Shown piece after piece: positions 31,246-42,976 of a stretch of 64,000 nucleotides of DNA. This stretch comes from Azolla caroliniana (taxonomy: Eukaryota; Polypodiophyta). The notes below the pieces were generated by a model. It saw only the letters and a list, made by a program, of their open reading frames with translations, had not been told where the DNA came from and searched no databases. The stretch is from positions 4,960,001 to 5,024,000 of the forward strand of contig JBHGNT010000006.1 in the NCBI GenBank assembly GCA_043228905.1, read 5' to 3'. The position numbers and the translations under genes were made by a program. Position 1 is the stretch's first letter; every line of letters starts with the position of its first letter.

Positions 31246-31849
31246 ACTGGTCGAAACTGCATTTCTCCAATTTTGCATGGAGACCATATTCACGCAACTG
31301 TTGCAAAGCTTGTCGAACGTGTATATCATGATCCTCTTGAGTTTTTGAGCCGATTAAGATATCATCCAGGTAAATTATGATGAAAATATCGAGGAAATCT
31401 CGAAAAATGTCATTCGCCATATGTTGGAAAACTGTTGGTGCATTCGTGAGACCAAATGGCATCACTGTATACTCAAAATGGCCATAGCGAGTACGGAAAG
31501 CAGTCTTCCATTCATCCCCAAGACGAATTAGAACAAGATTGTAATCACCTCGAAGATCTAACTTTGTGAAATACTTAGCTCCAATGAGGTGTTCCAGAAG
31601 GCTTGAAATCAATGGTAGAGCATATCGGTTTCGAATAGTTAATTTATTCAATCCTCGATAATCCACGACTAGACAAAGCAAAACATCTTTCTTCTTAACG
31701 AAAAATACGGGTGCGCCGACAGGAGATCTTGAATGCTGGATAAACCCATTCGCCAAGTTCTCATCGATATATTCCCGAAGAACCTCAGATAGCTCTGTGG
31801 GCGAAAGGTTATAAATCGGCCCCCATGGAGGCTCTTTTCCGGGCTGCAA
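31235..31849 (-). pseudogene. Gypsy reverse transcriptase
   Basis: The 204-codon frame has GLNKLTIRNRYALPLI, FTKLDLRGDYN, AFRTRYGHFEYTVMPFGLTNAP and the catalytic YLDDILI. Fingers and palm are present; the connection region is deleted. The upstream link to protease is broken near 31860-31900. Confidence 0.9.
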
Positions 31850-31954
31850 ATCAATTGGGCAATCATATGGTCAATGCTCTGGTAGTCTATTGGCTTTCAT
31901 CTTATCAAACACATCGGAGAATTCTATATATTTCTTCGGTAGTTGGACCCCCGA

Positions 31955-32533
31955 TTATTGTGAGCTCGATGTGAGAGTTGCTAAAACTGCGAACACCAAC
32001 ATGTCTTCCTTCCATCCTTCCTCACGTAACTGATGTATAGAGATTGTCGAAATCTTTTGGAATGTCATATCCTTTGTTGGAGTTTTAAGAGACTCAGACT
32101 GTATTGTGACCTCTCCAATGGTTCTTTTTCTCCAATCAATAGTTGGGTTCTGTAGCTCAAACCATGGAAGACCAAGAACTAGGGAGTGCTCTAGACTACT
32201 AATGATGTTGAATGAGATGACACTAGCCAAATTGCCTAGGACTACATGAATTGGTTCAGACTCTTCAACTATATCACCTGATGCTATGGGGCGTCCATCA
32301 ATAACTCCGACAAACACTGGGCTTGGGAGCTTATGCAACTGAATATTATGCATTACAGTAAACTCACGATCCATGAAACAAGAGTTGGCTTCAGAGTCTA
32401 AGAGGGCAAAAGCTGGAACTCGATGGCACCTAGATGTGTTAAGCTCAACTTGCGTAGAGAAAACTCGACTAACTTGACCGGATGAAATGGAACCATAACT
32501 AGGGACGAACGTTACATGCCTAGGGTTGTCCAA
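31955..32533 (-). pseudogene. Gypsy retropepsin-like protease
   Basis: The frame has AFALLDSEANSCFMDREF where the family has an LDSGA active site, so the glycine after the catalytic Asp-Ser is Glu. The downstream LPWFELQNPTIDWRKRTI segment is the usual gypsy PR tail. A diverged relative is found at 41733-42160. Confidence 0.82.
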
Positions 32534-32649
32534 CCAAATGACTCCGATCTTGGTCGGACTTACTCGTTTAACACATCATCTAATTGGCTCAAGACATCAA
32601 ATGTATTTTTATGACAGGGACTACTAGGCCTACTTGGGTTACGAGAAGG

Positions 32650-33650
32650 CGGGGTAGAAATTGAGATGGGATTGTCGTGAGCACTTACTTGGTTAACTTG
32701 TCGTTGTGGTTTATGTGGACAATTCATAGCAATATGCCCTGGACCACCACAATAGAGGCATAGACGATTTGCTCACCATCGTTGCTTTTCAGCATCCGAT
32801 AATGGTCCTCTACATCGTGTTGTCTCGATTTCCATTGGAGTAGGGCCTTCCACCACACTTGACTTTGATACTTGGGGTCTATTGGTCGGAAGCGTAACAT
32901 TTGTTGGCGCTCAGAACGTTGCTCAAATAAGCAATTGTCACATTGCACAGCCCCGCTTACTGCTTCAGTAAGAGATTTTGGATCATCATGGAAGGTAAGA
33001 TGTAAATCCTTCACATCATTGCACAGACCTTAACGAAATTGGTCCATTAATGCCACCTCGTCCCATGGAATATCACATGCTAGAAGGAGAAAATCTGTAT
33101 CATAAGCGGAAGCAAGACGATCTCCTTGTCATAATTGCCGAATTTTGTTTATTGCGGTCCTCATACTATTAGTGTCTACAAAGTTGGCTTGGAACTCATT
33201 AATAAACCCTTCAAAATCTTCTAATAATGGTGAGTGCTTCTCTATGAGTGGTGCAAACCACACTAATGCGGTACCTGTTAACACGGTACCAACTAGTCCC
33301 ACATGAGCAACATCAGTTGGGTAACGACTAGGATGCAATTTAATCACAAGCCGTACCTGATTTAAAAATCCACGAAATTGAGACCTTGTACCATCAAACT
33401 TGGCCGGCAGACTAATCTTGGGTTCCTTCGACGAGGTTTGAACTTTCGCCACTCTTCGTTGCAATAGAGTAGTCTCCAACTGATGCACCCGTTGAGATAA
33501 TTCTTCATATTGTTGTACTTTCTTAGCACTTACTTGTTGTAGGTCTCCCAACAATCTTTGATTTTCATGCTCCAATGCCACGAATTTGGTTGTTAGCATG
33601 TCAAGCTCGAAGAGAACACACATATATTCTTGCTTGTTGACAAACTCCAT
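32650..33650 (-). pseudogene. Gypsy gag with coiled coil, capsid and zinc knuckle
   Basis: 33129-33650 encodes an N-terminal coiled coil (MLTTKFVALEHENQRLLGDLQQ) and the capsid (ISLPAKFDGTRSQFRGFLNQ, GTALVWFAP, FINEFQANFVDTN), as in DUF4939/retrotrans_gag proteins. It ends at a stop near 33129. After two frame changes, a CCHC knuckle CLYCGGPGHIAMNC lies at about 32710-32755. At least two disruptions. Confidence 0.85.
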
Positions 33651-33902
33651 AGTTGCGAGAGAAAATTGCTAGATTTGCTTGAATAAGGTTAAGATAAGAA
33701 GAAGAAGTTGGAGAAGACGAAAAGAGAGATATTCAGTGAGAGAAAGATAAGATGACAATAGAAGGTATAGAGAGAGAGAGCGAGAGACAACACTAGAAAC
33801 GGAAAGAGAGTTTATATTATAAGAGAGCAAGGATTACAAAGAGTAGGCTAAGGGGCTATAAACTGGTTTGAACCGAATGAGTTGTGATTAATGAATAGAC
33901 AC

Positions 33903-34022
33903 CTATTTATAGGTCCTTATGGAGTATTCTAGAATGTTCTAGAATATTTTAGATATTTATGATATTTAATATAATCATGGAATATCCTAGAATGTTTTGG
34001 AATACTCTAGAATGTTCTAGAA
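33903..34022 (-). promoter_or_regulatory. Heat-shock-element clusters upstream of the gypsy TATA box
   Basis: Cluster 1 at 33927-33944 is TTCtaGAAtgTTCtaGAA, four perfectly spaced alternating pentamers. Cluster 2 at 33990-34022 contains GAAtgTTttgGAA (one mismatch) and a perfect GAAtgTTCtaGAA (34010-34022). The TATA box lies at 33903-33912, about 15 bp downstream of cluster 1 in the element's orientation. This is the layout of plant heat-shock promoters. Function is inferred. Confidence 0.6.
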
Positions 34023-34080
34023 TACTCTAAATATCTTGTAATAACTAATAATACATTTACTATAACTATACATCATATAT

Positions 34081-34150
34081 GTTATTATAATGGTTAAAGG
34101 TCTAACATATAGACCAAGATGTCTTGGGCTCGAATCCTTGCAAGGCCAAA
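34081..34150 (+). other. tRNA-like segment at the edge of the gypsy LTR
   Basis: A-box-like TAATGGTTAAAGG (34088-34100), a 5-bp anticodon-arm-like stem with 7-nt loop (GGTCT-AACATAT-AGACC, 34099-34115; central CAT) and B-box-like GGGCTCGAATCC (34126-34137) come in tRNA order and spacing. The T stem does not pair well and acceptor arms are absent, so it is not a gene. The 3' LTR copy (about 29275-29330) is more decayed. Confidence 0.4.
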
Positions 34151-34334
34151 ATGTATGTCTCTTTGACAGCAAGGAGAACTCCTCCAACCAATGTACCTCA
34201 GCCAAAACGGTAACTTTATCCTCCTCTGACAACATAAGGTCGATTGTCTCATCACACAAATGAGGCAAAAGATGGGTGGGTGCACCGGACTCCCCTGCTC
34301 ACGTATACGGGCCAACCGTAGATGAAGTATGCAG

Positions 34335-34402
34335 ATGGACCACATTCGACCTCTTGTTCGTTGTTCGTGTTGGACCACATTCGACCTCTTGTTCGTGTTG
34401 GA
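34335..34402. repeat. Short tandem duplication
   Basis: GGACCACATTCGACCTCTTG occurs twice, starting near 34336 and 34373. Confidence 0.85.
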
Positions 34403-34409
34403 ACCACCT

Positions 34410-36190
34410 TAAACAATGCAAACGAAACAATTGTTTTTCATTAGTCATAGACTAGATGCATGTACTTGGACTAAAGTATTAGATTGGATCACATCTTTCT
34501 ACTTGCACAACTAGATTGACATTGAGTAGTTGCTTTCATACACGCAATGCACGATCATGCATTTTTGCTAGAATGCATTCGTTTGACCTTTTCTTTGTTG
34601 TTATGGAATTCACATATCGATGACACATGGTTTATGTCATGGGCAACTCACCTCTAAGCTTTAATGTTTGCTTTCTTTAATGTGATGATTTATAAAAACT
34701 ATAGTAGGATGGTTTACTTGGCGTTATGCTAACTATTGGATGTTTCAATTATGAAAACTAATTGTAGAGGCTCTTGATATTTACTTGAAGCAATTCTAAA
34801 TGACTTTAAGATCAAACTCCTCTTATCAATCTTGTCAAGGCTTTCTCAAATGGTAAATGTTTTTCTAGTCCTTGATTAAAAATGTGTGCTACAACTATTA
34901 AAACCACAAGCGCTTAAACTCTACACTACTAATTCGAATTACTTACCTTCTTTCATTTTGCAATATAAGATGTGTAGGTGTCAAATTGCCTTGTCTTATT
35001 TTCTGTAACATTTTGAGCTACAACTTAAACTAAATAAGATCTCTTCATTTACTGCAGATCATAATGTTAACCACTCTTGACTATACAAAAGATAAGGACG
35101 CCATTACTAGAGGCATGCTTCATGAATGGTATTAGCTAATTGTATCAACATTTGCATACTCATTTGCATCATCATAAATGCAAGGTCAGAGTTACAATGG
35201 CTATGGGATTTCACAGTCCACAGGCTGTACCAATGATATAAGAGATAATACATCAACAATTGTGCAGCAGCAAGTTCCAATTTCACACTCATATTAGCTA
35301 ATTGCATCATAATTCATCATATGCAAGCTTATGGGTTACAGTGACTAGGGAACTCAGAGTTCACAAAACAAAATGGTAACCCCACACCACAATCAGCATG
35401 GTATTTGATAATTATTTCAACAATGTATCAGGTACTTCATGTTATTAAAATGCAACATGATTTCCAACCCATGTCACACTTTCGTGCTGCCAGTCCTATG
35501 TGTTACCACTAGTGACCAACCTTTTCTTCCCCAGACTAAATATTTTACAGTAACAGACATTTTTGCTCAAATCAAAAATTGAAAAATATAATAAGAGGGA
35601 ACTGCCACTGAGTTATGTTCACTTTTGTGCTGCCACTGTCCTATGCGGCACCACCAGTAATCAACCATTTCTTCCCCAGAATAAATCTTTCATAGAGTAA
35701 AGAGACATTTTGCTCAAATCAAAGATTGAAAGATATAATAAGAGGGAACTGCCACCGAGTTATGTTCAATTGGCAATTTCCTGCACTATCTCATGAACAG
35801 ATCATCTATTCATGGCAATTAGCTAAGCATGGGTATATCATTGCTTGAAAAGAAAACAAGAGGTTAGCCAGCCCATCCCTAGTATTCTTCCGTTAAGAAC
35901 ATTACATATCTTGATAGGATCAAGAAAATTATTAAACCACTGTTCTGGAATTTCTATATAAAAAGCGCATAGCCCACAACACTCAAGAGAAACACGACAA
36001 TGGGCAGAACACTATTGAATGCCTCCCTCTCCCTATATAAGATGTAGGGAGGAAAAACTTGCGCATTGGAGGACCAAAATGAATATGCCGAATCATCATC
36101 CATAAGAGGGCCGAACTGGCATTATAAGAGTCTGTCACCTTTCATGAAAATAAAGGTAACAGAAAGTATATGCAATCATGAAATAAGTCC
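34410..36190. other. Intergenic stretch downstream of ATAD3, with local duplications
   Basis: No gene is recognised. A 143-bp tandem duplication (35481-35768) has its own entry. A weaker duplication at about 35120-35345 shares TTAGCTAATTG-ATCA and AGGTCAGAGTTACA / GGGTTACAGTGACT text. Confidence 0.5.
35481..35768. repeat. 143-bp tandem duplication in the ATAD3 3' flank
   Basis: Two units start at TTCGTGCTGCC (35481) and TTTGTGCTGCC (35624). They share TTTCTTCCCCAGA, TTTGCTCAAATCAAA-ATTGAAA and ATAATAAGAGGGAACTGCCA. They are roughly 85-90% alike by eye. Confidence 0.8.
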
Positions 36191-36199
36191 GAGCACAGC

Positions 36200-39100
36200 T
36201 CAACCACCCTCTTCAGCTATTTTTCTACGTTGTTGATGCTCTGCAACTTTGTAATCAATGACTTCCCTAAAAAGATCAGCATCAAGCACAGATTCTTTGC
36301 TACCATAAACAGCCCCTTGTACACTTGCCATTGTCTTCGCAATCTCTCGTCCAGAGAAACCCTCCATTTTTCTCGCTGCTTCATGGATAACATCATCTGT
36401 AATTCCACTAATCTGAATTGTATCTTGTTTGCCCCATATATGTGACTTCCAATCCTTTTTCTTACCAGCTTGAGCAATATATTTGTCAAGATAGAGCTTC
36501 AAAAGCTTCGCTCGCTCATCTTCCCCTGGTAGGGGAAATTCGAGAACCTCATCTATCCTATCTGCAATAGCTGAATCAAGGTCACTAGGACGATTCGTTG
36601 CCAGTACAAGTACTATATCCCTGGATTGATCACCCGTGCGATACAATAAAGCATTGAGAGCACTTCGTTGAGCTTCACTCATAGTATTGCTGTTGCGCCT
36701 GCACATAGAATTACAATCATTAGTTTCTATGTGATGTAGAGAGGTGCCATGCCAAAACATAGAAATACAATCTTTTACTATCTCTATGAGGAGTGATGGC
36801 ATTCTTATACACAATTATCTTTTGTTTTAGGAACTTACTCGCACAAAAATGCATCAGCCTCATCAATGAAAAGAACCAGTCCCTTTTTTGATTTCACTGC
36901 CCAGTTGAACAATTCGTGAATCTTGGTCACTGCTTGAGAACCTAATGGGGCCACATCACCACCAGTCATAAGTGCATAATCTAGTCCCTGAAAGATAAAA
37001 AAAAGCATTAGATTGCATTTATGCAGAGAAATGACAGAAATTGAGCCCATGAGATGAAAGCAGCATTTTCTTACAGACTGTAAAGATAATTCTTTTGCAG
37101 CCATTGTTTTTCCTGTTCCAGGTGGACCATAAAATAACATGTTACGGAAGGGAGCTTGATGAGCTTTTGTGTTTGCGGTTGCAGCTGCAAGATGTTGGAT
37201 TCTTTTATGAAGAGCAGGGTGAAGAATGACATCGCCAAAACCCTTCCCCTCTCTCATCTGCTGAGTATTTTTTCCTGCAAAGAGAGAACTCATTGCTTTA
37301 TATGATAGCCATCTAGACCAGGGATATTTTCCTCTTGAAGATTCTCTTATCAAAGATGGCTGGCCCAAAATCCGATCAATATAACCCCATACCACACGAG
37401 CACCTTCCCTGAGGAGAATAAGCAGACCAATAAAATGAGGCTTTCAAGTTTTTTAAAGACTTCGTTAGGCTATCCTAACCAGGTATTACAAGTATGCAGC
37501 CTTATATAACTAGTAAATATTGCCATATCTTCAGATGTAATATGCTATTAGTTTGACAAGAAACAAACCTCGTAGTGTAAACTCCTGCAGCAAGAGCAGT
37601 CACACCACCTATTGTTACTACCAGCTTGTCCCGATCTGTGAGAATAGTTCTCAGACCACCTAAAATATAATCCATTCAATAATGAATCAATGTCCAACTT
37701 CGCTATGAAACATTCGGCATATAGATCATGTGACTGCTACAAAAAAATTAAACTTTGCAATAAACAATAAAGATATACAGTTTCAGAGTCACATAAAGAT
37801 TCCAAAACTATCTCTCTCCAGCCTTATATTTCTATGCATTCCGCTGATACATTTATACGCAAGGATATGAAGATGGAGACATGTTATACAAGCATATGCA
37901 ATGCATATAAGGAGACACAAGCGAAGTTACATAAGCATGTACATGAACGTTTATAGATGCTTATATCAGAAGAGTCAATGTATTTGAAGAACATAATGGC
38001 TGATAATAATTACTAGAATGCATTTGTATTTATGTACAAAAAAATGCATGCTGAGTATGAAAAATACCACCAATGTGACCAAATGTAGTGTTGATAGCTG
38101 CTAGCCACTTATCCTTTTCAAGACTAGCACGTTCTATAAGCATTCGTTTGTTGACGTCCTCAGCTAGCTTAGCTTCATGGGCTCGTCCCTCTGCTTCAGC
38201 CATGACTCTTACCCTGACAGTTTCTCTCTCTATCTCCGCTCTCTCCCTTTCTGTTTGGCGCCTTTGAGCTTGGATTTGTTCTTCAGTTTGACGTCGCAAC
38301 TGCTCCTGCCTTGCTGCAGACTCTTCTTGCATTTTAACAAGCTCTCCATTCCGGGACCTTTGTGCTTCATGTTCAGCCTGCATATTTACCAAACTCAGAA
38401 ATAAAATCATGATAATTCAAAAGAATTATATTGAATAGAAATAAAGACCTGCATTCTCTTTCTGGCAAGCTCGTCCTCATATCGAGCCATCTGAGCTTTA
38501 GTCTGTGCTTGTTGCTGCACAAGTTTCTTCTGTTCTTCATATATCAGCTGTTGTTTTTTCTGCAATTAAAGAAAATGATTGATTAGTTACAAAAACAGGC
38601 TCTCCACCCAAAACAAAAGAAATCATTAGAAAACTATAAGTAACAGATGAGTTTTTAGTAGCACAGGTTTATAGAAATGTAAAACACAACTGACCATGAA
38701 CTCAATTCAATCAACCCACATAGGTCAGGCTAAACCGATAAATATCATTGATATAGTAACACATAGTTATGCATACATACAATTTCATACTCAGACTGGA
38801 TTGCTTGAAATTCAGCCTTCTTTGCAGATTCCTCTGCTTGACGAGTCTCCTCTTGTTTACGCATGAGTTCAAAGACCTGATTATACAGTAGGAAACATGT
38901 AAAACGAAATCAGAAACAGATAGAAATGTCACAAGCAACTTATTTGTTTTAGTTCAATTGTTTCATGCTCCTCTATAAGTGCAGCTATTTTAATTTAATT
39001 TCACTGAATTAAAGAAGAAAATACTAAACAAATTCAGAACCTCTTCACATTATATTTCAATATGTATGAATTCCTATTTACATCCTTACACCTGCGCAGT

Positions 39101-40773
39101 TTACAAGACAATTGACCATGTCATGAGACATTTTAGGTTGTCAAAATGCATTTGCGTGTTCATTACATTGACTTATGAGTATAAAAGATCTAAATAATCT
39201 GGGCATCAATCAGCAAGAACTCATTCTGCAATTATATCTTATGGAAATGTTTTACTCTGATGAGATCATATGAAATTCCCATTTTGGAAACAAAAGAGTA
39301 AAGTAGGACAAACATGGCAATATTGATACTTGACCAGATAATCATTTTGCAATACCCGATTAACACTAGCATGAATGACTTCTCTTAACGTCTGGCCACA
39401 GCCCACTCAATCTCCGGTCCAAAATTCAAAACTTTGGTGCCATACTGGCTGTGAGTTGGCCTTTGATGATTCCTAAATCTTAAACAGTGTAAATAATATT
39501 GACAACATAATCTTGAAAAGTGAGACATAATTAGCTAATGTAGTATTGATGCTAACACAAAAACACCCTCTCCATATCTGACATACCACATTGCTTTAGT
39601 CTTACACACCTGTTTCAACCGTTTCCACACAACCCTCTTCAGAGTGCACACAATAATAATGTTCATGGAGAAACTGAGCATTGTCGTACTGCCTTTGTAA
39701 TTGCTAAAGCAGTTTCTTTTGCAATTCTCATGGAGGATCCATGCGATGTAAAGTTGGAATGAAACATTCTCTCTTTCTCAATTTATTAAGGCCTTGTGCC
39801 ACTAGTGTATCCATCATGTCATCAACTCTTATACTTATATTATGCGGGTCTGTGTTTTCCGTAAAGCTTTAGGTTGTATTACTTTGTTTGGCTTGTGTCA
39901 CATACACGTCCAGTATCAAATGATGATTATAACTTTGTTTAATGCTCCATTGCAATTCCTAATAGACGAAGGTCAATAGTATTGCGAATGTTTCAATAGT
40001 TTTGAAAATGTTTCTTTGACTCCCATAGTAGAACATAGCTTATTTCTGATTCCTGAAGAGAATAATAAAATGCTTTTTTATTTTTATCCCGCACTTTTCA
40101 GTGTCCTAGAGGTCTCACAAGTTCGGGATGATAACTACATCATTGGTTCTCCATTAAGGATGCTTTGCAAGCAAAAGTTACAAAAAATTAAAATTTTCTT
40201 CTCAGCATTTTACCAAGTAATTGAATACTTGCAAAAGCTAAAAGCAAGCGAAAACAGACACATATCCTCTTCAAGATATCAAAAAAGAAAAAGCAGCACT
40301 TTTACAGACAAAAGTAATGAAGAAGAAGAACACTCCAAGATCAATCTACGTATCGAACCAAAGGAGCCAATAGCAAGAAAAAAGAACAGGCGTACCTTCT
40401 TCGAGTTACCAGAGCTATTGATTTCCCGGAGAGCCTTGGCACCTCGTTCGAGGGCTTCGGGATCAAATCCGGCTGCGGAGGTGCGAGGGAGATCATTGCG
40501 AACGGCTCTCGTCGGCTCCTCTGACAAAGGAGGAGGAGGAGGAGGAGGAGAAGGAGAAGGAGAGGCGGTGGAAGAAGAGGAAGGAGAAGATGGTGCAGCG
40601 AAGGAGGGAGTAGTGGGGAAGTGGAAGAAGGAGGAGGAGGGAGAAGGGGGGTTCTCTGCGTACGCAGGGCTGCGTAGCGAATAGAAGAAGAGGTAGGAAG
40701 AGGCGCCGAAGGCTACAGCTGAGGCGGCGACATGGCTCCGTCTTCTGCCCGCCGAGAGCAAGCGGCAGAACAT
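36200..40773 (-). CDS. ATAD3: ATAD3-type AAA+ ATPase of mitochondria (8 exons, 655 aa)
   Basis: Exons in order: 40396-40773, 38781-38876, 38449-38559, 38068-38377, 37569-37659, 37075-37408, 36839-36987 and 36200-36698. All introns are GT-AG and the total of 1,968 nt closes in frame. The N-terminus is basic, then carries a Ser/Pro-rich stretch. Exons 2-4 form a long charged coiled coil (QIQAQRRQTERERAEIERETVRV), the DUF3523 region. Exon 5 holds a hydrophobic membrane segment (VVTIGGVTALAAGVYTT, about residues 310-328). The AAA module follows: Walker A GPPGTGKT (about 423-430), Walker B LVLFIDEAD (about 477-485), and LATNRPSDLDSAIADRIDE with arginine finger. ATAD3 is an inner-membrane ATPase that supports nucleoid organisation and inter-membrane contacts. 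The start MFCRLL is the first in-frame ATG after a Leu-rich, TTC-repeat-encoded upstream frame that is probably 5' UTR. Confidence 0.94.
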
Positions 40774-40849
40774 GGTTCCTACTCCTTCCTCCGCCTTCTT
40801 CTGCAGACCTCTGAGGGGCCGCAACAGAACAGAGAAGGAAGGAAGAAGA

Positions 40850-40890
40850 AGAACACGAAGAAGAAGAAGAAGAAGAAGAAGAAGAGAGGC
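40850..40890. repeat. (GAA)n trinucleotide tract in the ATAD3 5' leader
   Basis: An imperfect AAGAAGAAG run lies just upstream of the ATAD3 start; on the gene's strand it reads CTTCTT, typical of pyrimidine-rich plant leaders. Confidence 0.8.
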
Positions 40891-40999
40891 AGGGGCAGGG
40901 GCAGGGGTAGCCCACCACAATTTCAGAAAACTCCTTCTAACCCTAAAAAACCCCCCATAAACCCTAATTGTTTGTTACATATTTTGTTAATATCTCTAT

Positions 41000-41700
41000 C
41001 CTAGACTTACCTTGGCTCCATCTCGCCCCTGGGCCCTACCCCAACCCCAACCCGGACATATTCACGCACTCGCTCTCTCATGTCCTTCCTACTAGTCCCC
41101 TGACATTGATCGATCGTAACTTCCGAGACTTATAATAGATATCGATACATAGATATACGTATGTATATAGATCAATAGATAGATAGATTTATATAGAGAT
41201 AAATAGATCGATATTATATATCTCCTCCTTGACATCACCACGTTGAACCCGTTCATGACCATTTGTTTTGCGTACGACTGCATATTGCGATCGTGAGAGT
41301 ATATATCATCAATAAGGCCATCGTTCAATCAATTGCCCGAGGATAGAGCCAGCTGACCTCTTCCCTTATCGAAGACATTTGCAAACTCTTCATGCTTTTG
41401 TTGGTAACCGGATCTCGAAATTATGTTAGATGCATGAGCGAATGCCATCACCACATGTCATCATCACGAGTATAAACATTTCCTCTTTTAGTAACCTCTA
41501 TAGAGATCTCTTTGAGATTTGATGGGCTCCCAAATCAAGTATAACGTTGAGGCAAGAGACTTCGGAGTGTTTTTTGTGTGACATTTCTTGGCTGCTTAAA
41601 TTTTGGTTGACTCTATCATTTCTCTCTTTCTGTAATCAAACTACAAATTATGAAATTCAAACAAAAGCCATCCTAAAACTAATTGAATCTTAAGTACTCC
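41000..41700. other. ATAD3 upstream region, no gene seen
   Basis: It holds the ATAD3 promoter side and a GATA/ATAG simple-sequence stretch (about 41127-41215). Nothing else recognised. Confidence 0.45.
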
Positions 41701-42260
41701 TAATAATGTTGAAGGAAATGAAACTTAGCTGATCACCAAGAACCACACAAATAAAGGTCAGATCCTTTGACAATATCTCTTGATGCAAGAAGACATCCGT
41801 CAACTACTTCCACAACAATTGAACTTATAAACTTATTTAAGAGGGTTTTTTGCATCAACGTAAATTGTTTATTCATGAAACAAGATTTGGCTTTTGAATT
41901 TGAGTGATCAGAAGAAAGCACTGAATGATACTTGGATGTACTAAGATCCACATGTACAACAAAAGCTCTACTAACTCGATTCAATGAAATGGAACCAATG
42001 TTGGGAATCGAGTTTTACATATCCTATATTATCTAACCAATTAACTCCAATTTTGACCACACTTACTCATTTACCACATCTTCTACTTAGCTCAACACGT
42101 CAAAACTATTATTGTGAGTCGGGCTACTAAGTCTACTAGCTACCTTACTAAAACTAATTGAATAACTTAAATTAAGATTATCATGGGAGCCTACTTGATG
42201 GGTCAATCTATGTGGAATATTCACCACTATGTGTCACAAACCACCATAAAAAAACACAAA
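41700..42260 (-). pseudogene. Decayed fragment of a second gypsy gag/protease
   Basis: The minus frame VSRAFVVHVDLSTSKYHSV...KSCFMNKQFTLM...GCLLASRDIV parallels VSRVFSTQVELNTSRCHRV...NSCFMDREFTVM...GRPIASGDIV of the gypsy element at 31955-32533. DNA similarity continues to about 42260, for example ACTTACTCATTTACCACATCTTCTA against the text at 32557. It is much more decayed, with stops and no LTR visible. Confidence 0.75.
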
Positions 42261-42976
42261 TAGTTTGATTTGCCTCGATGGACTTTTAATTATAAAAGTA
42301 ATATAGATATATGAATCGATTTTCTATATAATATAGTTATAAAGGGGTTATATATCATACTATAATGTAATTTATAAATGTTTCAGAAGATTCTATCATT
42401 CAAATCATGGACTTAATAGTATTATGTATGCAAGTACTTAGTGTGAGCAAGTGGAGTTTAATGTCGTTCATTTAAACAACACAACCTTTATCGACTTCGC
42501 TCGAGTGGAGTCTTGCTCCCCGTTTCCTAACATTGGTAATGTTGTGCTCCTAATTACGGAATATTCGTCCTAAGTGTTATCACACCCTTTGTATATCATT
42601 CATGCTAACCAACTGCCTTTTTCTACTAAGATTGACTCTTGATGAAACTGTGTCCTTTAACTTTTCTATATTAAGTGTTCTCAATTAAGTTTTGTTAAGT
42701 AACCACACAATATGCACCAAGAAACGTTTAATCAATATTTGTGTTGTATATGCATTCAATGCCAATTACCTATTGTTGACCACCATCATTATATGATTTT
42801 GATACTATGGGCATAGAAGCATAGTCCCTATCATAATGGACCCTAGAGACTAAATGATTGAGAATACCATCGAGAACCACGATAACATTTGGTGACCACG
42901 ATGAGCCACTACCATAACCATAGTGGACAACATCTATGAATGTTGCTCAAATGCCATGAGTCCACTACCAACTGTT

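Larger units (their letters stand above)
23936..34168 (-). mobile_element. Ty3/gypsy chromovirus with LTRs, interrupted by a copia element
   Basis: Two related LTRs flank a minus-strand gag-PR-RT-RNaseH-IN-chromodomain region. The 5' LTR is about 33736-34168. The 3' LTR is 23936-24181 plus 29172-29350, split by the copia element. A polypurine tract, AAAAGGGGGGAT on the minus strand, abuts the 3' LTR at 29351-29368. I found no convincing primer-binding site or target-site duplication. The LTRs differ by point changes and an extra 20 bp (TAGAATGTTCTAGAATACTC-type unit) in the 5' copy, so the insertion is not recent. Every pol domain carries damage (see the separate entries). Domain order with integrase before a C-terminal chromodomain places it among chromoviruses. 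Confidence 0.88.
33736..34168 (-). repeat. Gypsy 5' LTR
   Basis: Similarity to the 3' LTR begins at GAGAGAAAGATAAG (33738) and ends near ATGTATGTCT (34160). The TG start on the plus strand (33736) and a CA at 34167-34168 give plausible ends. It holds a GA-rich tract, the TATA box CTATAAATAG (33912-33903) and heat-shock-like elements. Confidence 0.82.

Noticed and set aside
34081-34150. A functional tRNA gene
   Set aside because: The T stem does not pair, acceptor stems are missing and U33 is absent, so it is noted only as tRNA-like.
23936-34168. A target-site duplication for the gypsy element
   Set aside because: Sequences flanking the inferred LTR ends (AATAGG and GCAAGG sides) do not match, and the left end is blurred by GA repeats.
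40016-40684. 222-codon plus ORF ending in Gly/Glu-rich text
   Set aside because: Its 3' half is antisense to ATAD3 exon 1, whose minus frame splices cleanly into the rest of the gene.
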